DNA of 7,676 nt, taken from the NCBI GenBank assembly GCA_018224455.1, contig JAGTUY010000017.1, forward strand, positions 1-7,676, in the 5' to 3' direction. The position numbers and the translations under genes are program-made. This document shows, piece after piece, positions 1 to 4,944 of this stretch. Numbering within the stretch: the first letter of the stretch is position 1; each line of letters opens with the position of its first letter. The notes under the pieces are model-generated. The model worked only from the letters and a program-made list of their open reading frames with translations, was not told the DNA's origin and made no database searches. The DNA is from Desulfosarcina sp. (GTDB lineage Bacteria; Desulfobacterota; Desulfobacteria; Desulfobacterales; Desulfosarcinaceae).

Positions 1-64
1 CCCAATGCATTTCGGGGATGAATTAACACGTCCTTCCAGAAATCACCGTACGCTCTTTTTAGGC

Positions 65-93
65 TTGATTCTTTTCTAAAGTACGATTAATAT
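65..93 (+). promoter_or_regulatory. Predicted sigma70-type promoter of pyk
   Basis: TTGATT (65-70) is followed after exactly 17 bases by TAATAT (88-93), a good match to the -35/-10 consensus with ideal spacing. It lies in the AT-rich part of the upstream region and would start transcription near position 100, leaving a leader of about 145 nt before the pyk start at 246. No operator or activator site was recognised around it. The call rests on consensus matching only. Confidence 0.55.
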
Positions 94-101
94 TAGGAAA
101 A

Positions 102-160
102 ATCGGTAAGCCGATCGGTACGTGGCTTGCTCGCCCAAACGCTCCGCTATCTTGGGGGCG
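102..160 (+). other. pyk mRNA leader with two small predicted hairpins
   Basis: A perfect 5-bp hairpin (ATCGG, loop TAAG, CCGAT; 102-115) would lie at the very 5' end of the predicted transcript, where such stems often protect mRNA from decay. A second, imperfect stem pairs CGCCCAA (132-138) with TTGGGGGCG (152-160) around a 13-nt loop with a bulged G, and is followed by CTTTT, so weak attenuation is conceivable. Neither matches a riboswitch class that I know. The structures are read by eye, without folding energies. Confidence 0.25.
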
Positions 161-245
161 CTTTTCCCTGCATCGCTGCTGGCCCCACATGTATCTAAAA
201 CACGCTGTTTGCCGGAACCTGCGGCAGGCTGAGAAAGGGTTGCAC

Positions 246-1670
246 ATGACCATTCGAACCAAAATCGTCGCCACCATCGGCCCGGCTTCGAATTCCCCCG
301 AAATGCTACATAAGCTCGTTGAGGCCGGCATCAATGTGGCCCGGCTGAATTTTTCTCACGGCAATTACGAAACCCATTCCGAGGCGATCCGCAATATCCG
401 GTCTGTCGCCCGAACACTCAACCGGTCGGTGGGCATTCTGCTGGACCTTCAAGGGCCTAAAATCCGTGTGGGCAAGCTGGAAAACGGTGAGCCGGTGAGG
501 CTGAAGCGCAATGCCGCGTTTGCCATCACCTCAACACCCATGGCGGGCACGACCCAGATGGTTTCTACCACCTACCAGAATCTGCATTCCGATGTGCGGT
601 TTGGTGACATCATTTTGCTGGACGACGGCCTGATCCGCCTCGTGGTGGAATCCAAAACCCGCGACACCGTCAACTGCAAGGTGATCCATGGCGGCATGCT
701 GAGTGAGAACAAAGGCATCAACCTGCCGGGCGTGAAGGTCTCCGCCCCATCACTGACGGATAAGGACATCAGGGATGTGAATTTCGGCATCAAGAACGGA
801 GTGGATTTTTTTGCCCTCTCCTTTGTGCGGAGAGCCGAGGATCTGGACATGATCAAAGCCATCATGAAAAGGCAGGGGGTGAACATCCCGGTGATTGCCA
901 AGATCGAAAAGCCGGAGGCCGTGGACAACATGGAGGCGATTATGGATGCCGCCGACGGCATCATGGTGGCCCGTGGAGACCTTGGCGTGGAGATGCAGCC
1001 TGAATTGGTGCCCATTATCCAGAAAAAAATTATCTCCGCGGCTGTGCGCAAAAACAAGCCGGTGATCACTGCGACGCAGATGCTGGAGACCATGAGCGCC
1101 AATCCCGTACCCACCCGTGCCGAAGCGTCGGATGTGGCCAATGCCATTTTTGACGGCACCGATGCCGTGATGCTCTCCGGGGAAACCGCCTCTGGTAAAT
1201 ACCCGGTCAAGGCGGTGCAGATGATGGTCAAAATTGCCGAGCAGTCCGAAAACTCGCCCTTTTTAAGGGTAAATTTGCACCATGATTCGGACACCGCGGA
1301 TCCGGTGACCCACGCCGTGGCCCAGAGTGCCGTCAACATTCTCCAGGAGGTCAACGCCCGTTGCATCATTGCCTTCTCCGTTTCCGGCGGCACCTCCAAG
1401 CAGATCTCCAAGCAGCGCCCGTCCAAACCGGTATACGCATTTTCTTCGCGGATGGATACTTACCGCCGCCTGTCGCTGCTGTGGGGCATTACCCCGATGT
1501 TCATCGCCGACATCGAAAATCCCGTCCACCTGGTGAAATCCAGTGAGAGCCTGCTTATCAGAAAAAACTGCCTGCAGAACGGGGATCTGGTGGTGCTGGT
1601 AATCGGTATGGGACTCAAGGCCGGATCAACCAATATCATCAAGCTTCACCGTGTGGGACATGAGGATTGA
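246..1670 (+). CDS. pyk: Pyruvate kinase
   Basis: Catalyses the last step of glycolysis in the cytosol, phosphoenolpyruvate + ADP to pyruvate + ATP. At 474 residues it is of normal family length. The barrel carries the substrate-binding R33-x-N35-x-S37-H38, the LDLQGPKIR motif near residue 67, catalytic K219 in AKIEKPEA, metal ligands E221 and D245 (VARGDLGVE), and T277 in ITATQMLE. The B domain spans roughly residues 70-170. The C-terminal part, with SVSGGTSKQISKQRP, corresponds to the allosteric domain. The frame is open from an ATG at 189, but the ATG at 246 is chosen: it has AAAGGG (234-239) six bases upstream and begins directly with the family's TIRTKIVATIGP start. The gene is monocistronic as far as seen and convergent with the next gene. 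In a sulfate reducer it may serve either sugar use or balancing of the PEP pool; that is inference. Confidence 0.97.
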   Translation: MTIRTKIVATIGPASNSPEMLHKLVEAGINVARLNFSHGNYETHSEAIRNIRSVARTLNRSVGILLDLQGPKIRVGKLENGEPVRLKRNAAFAITSTPMAGTTQMVSTTYQNLHSDVRFGDIILLDDGLIRLVVESKTRDTVNCKVIHGGMLSENKGINLPGVKVSAPSLTDKDIRDVNFGIKNGVDFFALSFVRRAEDLDMIKAIMKRQGVNIPVIAKIEKPEAVDNMEAIMDAADGIMVARGDLGVEMQPELVPIIQKKIISAAVRKNKPVITATQMLETMSANPVPTRAEASDVANAIFDGTDAVMLSGETASGKYPVKAVQMMVKIAEQSENSPFLRVNLHHDSDTADPVTHAVAQSAVNILQEVNARCIIAFSVSGGTSKQISKQRPSKPVYAFSSRMDTYRRLSLLWGITPMFIADIENPVHLVKSSESLLIRKNCLQNGDLVVLVIGMGLKAGSTNIIKLHRVGHED

Positions 1671-1679
1671 TTTCCATAA

Positions 1680-1784
1680 ATGGAGGCCGTGAAAGCAAAT
1701 TTGATTAAATACTCGTCCGGCCGCCCATGGGTGCAGATGACCGATGGACTTTTTTTTGGAGGCGAGAAATGGTTTTGGCCTTAA
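1680..1784 (+). other. Possible 34-codon ORF after pyk, unproven
   Basis: An ATG at 1680, ten bases after the pyk stop, opens a 34-codon frame ending with TAA at 1782-1784. The predicted peptide starts MEAVKANLIKYSS and ends GGEKWFWP. No family is recognised, and a convincing ribosome site at proper spacing is lacking. It may be a chance frame or the scrap of a lost gene. Confidence 0.12.
1715..1757 (+). terminator. Weak candidate terminator downstream of pyk
   Basis: GTCCGG (1715-1720) can pair with CC-GAT-GGAC (1741-1749) around a long loop, followed immediately by eight T residues (1750-1757). The T tract is what a Rho-independent terminator would show, but the stem is short, bulged and has a loop of about 20 nt. 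It sits where pyk transcription should end, before the convergent gene at 1842. Confidence 0.3.
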
Positions 1785-1825
1785 AAAGAATGGACCACAG
1801 TGATGCTCGATCCATGATGAAGTAA
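1769..1825 (+). other. Possible 18-residue micro-ORF with a strong ribosome site
   Basis: GGAGG (1758-1762) stands six bases before an ATG at 1769, giving an unusually good translation start for an 18-codon frame (peptide MVLALKRMDHSDARSMMK) that ends with TAA at 1823-1825. It could be a real small peptide, the surviving start of a deleted gene, or chance. No function can be assigned. Confidence 0.15.
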
Positions 1826-1841
1826 AGAGAAGCCTGTTCGG

Positions 1842-2339
1842 TCAGCTTTCGGTGATGCGGGAGAGGATCTTGTTCTTGAGTCGTTGTAACCAGCCCTCTC
1901 CGGCGGGTGTTTTGCTTTCGGGAGTGATACAGGCCCGTTTGAGGAATTGCCCGAAATCGGGGTTGATTTTCCCGAACTGGACAATCCTGTCAATCGAGAG
2001 CAGATTTTGCAGTGTCGGGGTGGGCATTTTGATGCCCGACTCCCGGCGAATGGTTTCCATGGTAATGGACAGGGCGTAAATGGTGACCTTCTCGGCCATC
2101 TCTTCAGCCGATATGTCGGGAACGGCTTTCTGCTTGGCGTGGAGCACCTCGTGGACGCAGGATACCAGGACAGGGTCTCCCATCTCAAGGGTTTCGGTGC
2201 ATTGATCGATGGCAAAATTGCGGTCGAGAAAGTCGTCGCAGAGCGTCTGGAGCGTCTCAATCCAATAATCGTTCAAATTCTGGGGCAGTACGGCGTCGGC
2301 ACCGTGGGAGAGCACTTCATTTGAAAACCGGGACAGCAT
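1842..2339 (-). CDS. Uncharacterised 165-residue soluble protein
   Basis: I do not recognise this family. The product is a predicted soluble, largely alpha-helical, acidic protein with no signal peptide or membrane segment. It has scattered cysteines, none in a metal-binding CxxC arrangement, and a basic C-terminal stretch (WLQRLKNKILSRI). The start is well supported: AAGGAG (complement of 2348-2353) lies eight bases before the ATG. Reading-frame quality is good throughout, with third-position GC bias like that of its neighbours, so it is very likely a real gene. It is convergent with pyk. Its upstream side abuts the oxidase remnant at 2371, so whatever once preceded it has been rearranged and the promoter is not obvious. 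The context gives no clear job. Confidence 0.8.
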   Translation of the reverse strand: MLSRFSNEVLSHGADAVLPQNLNDYWIETLQTLCDDFLDRNFAIDQCTETLEMGDPVLVSCVHEVLHAKQKAVPDISAEEMAEKVTIYALSITMETIRRESGIKMPTPTLQNLLSIDRIVQFGKINPDFGQFLKRACITPESKTPAGEGWLQRLKNKILSRITES

Positions 2340-2370
2340 GTGAAAAACTCCTTGACGTTGATTTACTCAA

Positions 2371-2454
2371 TTGGACCTGCGCAAGGCGATCAAGCACCGC
2401 TTCGACCCCAAGACCATCCTGAACCCCGGCGGTCAGCTGGGGCTGGATCTGAAC
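2371..2454 (+). pseudogene. C-terminal remnant of an FAD-linked (GlcD/D-lactate dehydrogenase-like) oxidase
   Basis: The frame starting at TTG 2371 reads LDLRKAIKHRFDPKTILNPG and then GQLGLDL. This is the signature tail of the vanillyl-alcohol-oxidase/FAD-oxidase C family (glycolate oxidase GlcD, D-lactate dehydrogenase, alkyl-DHAP synthase), which ends with a pattern like K-x-x-x-D-P-x-x-I-L-N-P-G-K. Only this tail exists: an in-frame TGA at 2359-2361 closes the frame just upstream, and no FAD-binding or catalytic domain is present. The frame stays open to a stop at 2659-2661, but the sequence after about 2454 is not recognisable and enters the antisense of rubrerythrin. It is therefore a gene fragment left by a deletion or rearrangement whose left breakpoint lies near 2360-2371. 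It is not likely to be translated. Confidence 0.7.
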
Positions 2455-2503
2455 GGCCGTCACCAGCAGGATACGGGCTGGCCGGCGGCAAGCATCATCG
2501 TCA

Positions 2504-2527
2504 GAAAAAAACCGTCATCCCTGCGGT
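2504..2527 (-). terminator. Weak candidate terminator downstream of rubrerythrin
   Basis: On the minus strand ACCG and CGGT (complement of 2524-2527 and 2511-2514) form a 4-bp stem with a 9-nt loop, followed by a run of seven T residues. It lies about 35 nt past the rubrerythrin stop, the right place for a Rho-independent terminator, but the stem is too short to be confident. Confidence 0.3.
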
Positions 2528-2560
2528 CAGTCGGCCACCTGGAAAAACAGACCGGGGGTG

Positions 2561-3136
2561 TTACCAGTTTGGGGCAAATATTTCGAAGTAGTTGGACGGG
2601 CGTACACAGGCCGGACATTTTTCCGGGGCCCGCTGCCCTTCGTGAATGTATCCGCAGTTGATACAGCGCCAGACCCGGCTGGATTCCCGACTGAAAAGAT
2701 TGCCTGTCTCCACGTTTGCGGCCAGCCCGCGAAATGTTTTTTCATGCTGCACCTCAGCAACGGAGATGGCATCCCAGACATCAGCTGCCCGGTCGAATCC
2801 CTCCTCGCGGCCAATTTTCGCAAACCCCGGGTACAAGTCACTGTGGACGAATTTTTCTAAATCCGCAGCGGATAACAAGTTATCCAGGGTGCTGTTGACC
2901 ACGCCGGTAAGAAAACGGGCGGTTAGTTCCAGCTCGCCGCCGTTGAAAAACTTGAAAAACCGCAGGGCATGCTCGCACTCCTGGCCGGCGGTTTCCTTGA
3001 AAATGGAAGCGATCTGGATGTATCCGTCACGCTCGGCCTGATCGGCGAAAAACGAGTAGCGGGTGGTCGCCTGGGATTCGAAAGCGTAGGCGGTCAGAAG
3101 GTTTTTAGCGGTCCGGCTCTCCCTGAATCTGCCCAT
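2561..3136 (-). CDS. rbr: Rubrerythrin (non-haem di-iron peroxidase)
   Basis: Cytosolic peroxide-reducing enzyme of anaerobes: an N-terminal ferritin-like four-helix bundle holding a di-iron site (about residues 1-145) and a C-terminal rubredoxin-type [Fe(SCys)4] domain. At 191 residues it matches the length of Desulfovibrio vulgaris rubrerythrin, and motifs fall at the same numbers. Seen ligands are E20, E53-x-x-H56, E94, E128-x-x-H131, and C158/C161/C174/C177 in CINCGYIHEG and CPAC. The expected partner of E94 in the E-x-x-E pair (Glu97 in D. vulgaris) is valine here. The start has GGAGG (complement of 3144-3148) seven bases upstream. It lies 153 nt downstream of the ferredoxin gene on the same strand, so the two may be cotranscribed, and the ferredoxin could be an electron source. 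No PerR box was recognised. Confidence 0.95.
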   Translation of the reverse strand: MGRFRESRTAKNLLTAYAFESQATTRYSFFADQAERDGYIQIASIFKETAGQECEHALRFFKFFNGGELELTARFLTGVVNSTLDNLLSAADLEKFVHSDLYPGFAKIGREEGFDRAADVWDAISVAEVQHEKTFRGLAANVETGNLFSRESSRVWRCINCGYIHEGQRAPEKCPACVRPSNYFEIFAPNW

Positions 3137-3289
3137 TCAACTACCTCCGGCAATTGGGTGGTCATGTGCTACGAATGCAGCGAGTTTTCGGTCAAAAAAA
3201 GTGGAGCGGCCTCGCCAGGTCGTTACCATGTGGCGTGCACCGCTTCCACAGATACGCCGATGGATAAAATTGAATCGATTGATTGCGTA

Positions 3290-3484
3290 TTAATTTTCGA
3301 TGATTTCGATGGCGTCTGCGCCGCACTCTCTGGCTGCCTGGCGGACCACGTCTTCGTACTTTTCGGGGATGACGTCGAATTTGACGGTGGATTGCAGTTG
3401 ATCTTCGTCATATTCAAAGACTTCGGGGCAAAGCTTGTTGCAATTTCTGTCTCCCATGCACTGGCTGTCGATTTTTACTTTCAT
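3290..3484 (-). CDS. Small single-cluster ferredoxin with Asp in place of the second cluster cysteine
   Basis: A 64-residue soluble electron carrier of the one-cluster ferredoxin type. The cluster region reads C9-M-G-D12-R-N-C15-N-K-L-C19-P with the remote ligand C54, aligning with the monocluster ferredoxins of Desulfovibrio gigas and Pyrococcus furiosus. The second ligand position is aspartate, as in the P. furiosus protein, where Asp14 binds the fourth iron and the cluster converts easily between [3Fe-4S] and [4Fe-4S]. C19 corresponds to a disulfide cysteine in those proteins, but its partner position is V46, so it is unpaired. The usual proline after the last cysteine is Gly55. AAGGAG (complement of 3493-3498) lies eight bases before the ATG. 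It is followed by rubrerythrin on the same strand. The physiological partner is inferred only from adjacency. Confidence 0.92.
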   Translation of the reverse strand: MKVKIDSQCMGDRNCNKLCPEVFEYDEDQLQSTVKFDVIPEKYEDVVRQAARECGADAIEIIEN

Positions 3485-3588
3485 TCGCTTTTCTCCTTGT
3501 CGAATAGAATCAGGGTGCCTTGTTGAGGCGGTTAAGTGATAAAAGGGTGAATCCTCTGCCTGCCGGGCCGAGAATACAAATTAACCGA

Positions 3589-3617
3589 ACCATAGCCCAA
3601 AATGGATGAGAATTCAA
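3589..3617 (-). promoter_or_regulatory. Candidate sigma70-type promoter of the ferredoxin-rubrerythrin unit
   Basis: On the minus strand TTGAAT (complement of 3612-3617) is followed after 17 bases by TATGGT (complement of 3589-3594). Each hexamer matches four of six consensus bases with ideal spacing, giving a leader of about 100 nt before the ferredoxin start. It lies in the gap after the cyclase gene, where a new transcript would need to start. The match is moderate. Confidence 0.35.
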
Positions 3618-3626
3618 TGTCGACTC

Positions 3627-3648
3627 GGGCACCCGGCTTCGGACGCCC
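3627..3648 (-). terminator. Hairpin just downstream of the cyclase-FHA gene
   Basis: In the minus-strand RNA GGGCGUCC and GGGUGCCC form an 8-bp stem (six Watson-Crick and two G-U pairs) around the loop GAAGCC, starting nine bases after the cyclase stop. The two G-U pairs exist only in the minus-strand transcript; the plus-strand version has mismatches there. This agrees with a role at the end of this gene. There is no U tract, so it may be a weak terminator or a 3'-end-protecting structure. Confidence 0.4.
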
Positions 3649-3656
3649 ACGTTGGT

Positions 3657-4562
3657 TTACAAAATCCGGTAGCGAACCGCCTTGGGGTCGTTTTTGCTGA
3701 TTTTCCGCCCCAGACCGATCAATCCTTGGCCCTCCAATTGTGTGGCATCCCTGCGCAGCAATTTGGGACCTTCGTCCGGTGGCATCAAAAATGTTCCGTT
3801 GGTGCTCTGGTCGATGAGCATGAAGCGATTTCGCTGCAGTTCGATGCGGGCGTGCATGCGAGAAACCAGCGGCTCATCGATGATCAGATGATTGGCGACA
3901 CCCCGGCCCATGGTCAGAATGGGCCGTTCGTGATCCACTAAAATGCGTTGCTGCAGGTGACGAATTTGAAGGAGATCCTTTTCCTCTGTCAACGATGCAA
4001 TCATCTCCTCGGTAAGGGTATTGGACATGGTCAGCAGGTCGGGTTTTCCCCAGATCAACTCATGGATCTCCATGACATCATCTTTTCCCCTAACCCGCGT
4101 TCGGTCAACGATTCGGGCCCGTCGTTTCAGGGTCAGTTTCATCAATGCAAGCGTTTCTTTGTTGGTGATAATCTGATCGCTTTTCGCCAGCTCCACCATG
4201 CGGGCTGCCACGTTCACTGCGTCTCCAAACACATCCTCGGGCTCACAGATCACCTCTCCGTGGTGAAATCCGATTCTCAGCCGGATGTTGGCCCGGACCA
4301 TTTTTGGATCAAAAGAGAGCTCTTCATGCATCTGCCTGGCGGTTTCGGCTGCCTGGTTGGGTGTCAAAAAGGTACACATCACTTCGTCGCCAATGGTTTT
4401 GATGACGGTTCCATCATTTTCCCAGGCCAACTCTTTCAGTTGGTTCAGGCAGTCGGAAATAAGTTCCCGTGCCTTGAAATCGCCAAACGTGTCGTAAAGT
4501 CGGGTGCTGCCGGCGATATCGGCAAAAAGAATGGTTAATGGGTTGGTGGGGAGGGTGTCCAT
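3657..4562 (-). CDS. Class III adenylate cyclase with C-terminal FHA domain
   Basis: Predicted to convert ATP to cAMP in the cytosol and to bind a phosphothreonine partner. From the ATG at 4562 it is 301 residues. The cyclase domain (about 8-170) has metal-binding D15 (FADIAGSTRL) and D59 (KTIGDEVM), adenine-selecting K55 and D110 (EDVFGDAVN), and transition-state N117 and R121 (VNVAARM), so every canonical catalytic position is filled. A helical, possibly coiled-coil linker (about 180-208) leads to the FHA domain (about 210-300) with G219-R220, S234-x-x-H237 and T254-N255-G256. No membrane, HAMP or receiver segment is present. The frame extends to an ATG at 4622, but the start at 4562 has AAGGTGG about ten bases upstream and gives a typical cyclase N-terminus; the extra 20 residues are cysteine/arginine rich and atypical. 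It is followed by the ferredoxin gene after a hairpin and probably forms its own unit. Confidence 0.9.
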   Translation of the reverse strand: MDTLPTNPLTILFADIAGSTRLYDTFGDFKARELISDCLNQLKELAWENDGTVIKTIGDEVMCTFLTPNQAAETARQMHEELSFDPKMVRANIRLRIGFHHGEVICEPEDVFGDAVNVAARMVELAKSDQIITNKETLALMKLTLKRRARIVDRTRVRGKDDVMEIHELIWGKPDLLTMSNTLTEEMIASLTEEKDLLQIRHLQQRILVDHERPILTMGRGVANHLIIDEPLVSRMHARIELQRNRFMLIDQSTNGTFLMPPDEGPKLLRRDATQLEGQGLIGLGRKISKNDPKAVRYRIL

Positions 4563-4642
4563 ATCGGGCAATCCACCTTGTGGATAATGGTTGAACAGGC
4601 ACCTACAGCGGCACACTCGCATGGCTGTGGCGGGTTGTCAAG

Positions 4643-4916
4643 ATGCTGGGCTTGGGGAGAATGGGCATCGATTGGCAGTCGCCCCGACTGCCTGTTCCGG
4701 GTCGAGGTCGAAGCCGCTTCAGCGCCTTTGTCTTATTGGCCCTAACCATGGCAACGGTTCATTTCGCTTCCAGCCCATGCTTTTCCGCTGACACTTACAC
4801 CATACCCAGACAGCCGTGGATCTGATCAAGTCTTCACGATTTCGCCCGAGACAGGATATCATGTTGAGGATGTCGCGGTGGACGGCGCATCCGTGGCCGT
4901 GGGCTTTTCATGGTGA
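4643..4916 (+). pseudogene. 5' remnant of a secreted protein with a divergent InlB-like repeat, frameshifted
   Basis: The frame from ATG 4643 encodes 60 residues containing a clear Sec signal peptide: a basic stretch (PGRGRSR), a hydrophobic core (FSAFVLLALTMATV), and a plausible cleavage site after CFSA, followed by DTYTI. It then stops at 4823-4825. In another frame, from 4812, the reading continues GSDQVFTISPETGYHVEDVA and then VDGASV up to a TGA at 4914-4916. That second part matches the divergent InlB B-repeat/Flg_new-type extracellular repeat, whose usual form starts YTI, runs through a glycine/serine-rich stretch, and continues GSDQ-x-FTI. About 15-20 repeat residues therefore seem to be deleted near 4803-4812 with loss of frame, and everything after the first repeat is gone. 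It is a dead relic of a cell-surface or secreted protein. It also fills most of the gap between the cyclase and thiolase genes. Confidence 0.65.
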
Positions 4917-4944
4917 TTTAGCCTGGCTGGATATGGTTGACCAA

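Noticed and set aside
227..248. CTGAGA next to AAGGG before pyk, with AACCTG upstream, recalling TPP riboswitch motifs
   Set aside because: In a TPP riboswitch CUGAGA comes before the ACCUGAU-type segment and is followed by further conserved helices; here the order is reversed and nothing else matches.
572..1426. 284-codon open frame antisense to pyk
   Set aside because: It is a shadow of a GC-biased coding strand; it has no recognisable domains and lies entirely within a clear pyruvate kinase.
3146..3280. Possible second promoter for rubrerythrin (TTGACC with a poor -10)
   Set aside because: The -10 candidate (TAGCAC at 18 bases) matches too weakly to list as a feature.
4560..4622. Upstream ATG giving a 321-residue cyclase
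   Set aside because: No ribosome site precedes 4622, and the added 20 residues are Cys/Arg-rich and unlike cyclase N-termini; the ATG at 4562 has a plausible AAGGTGG.
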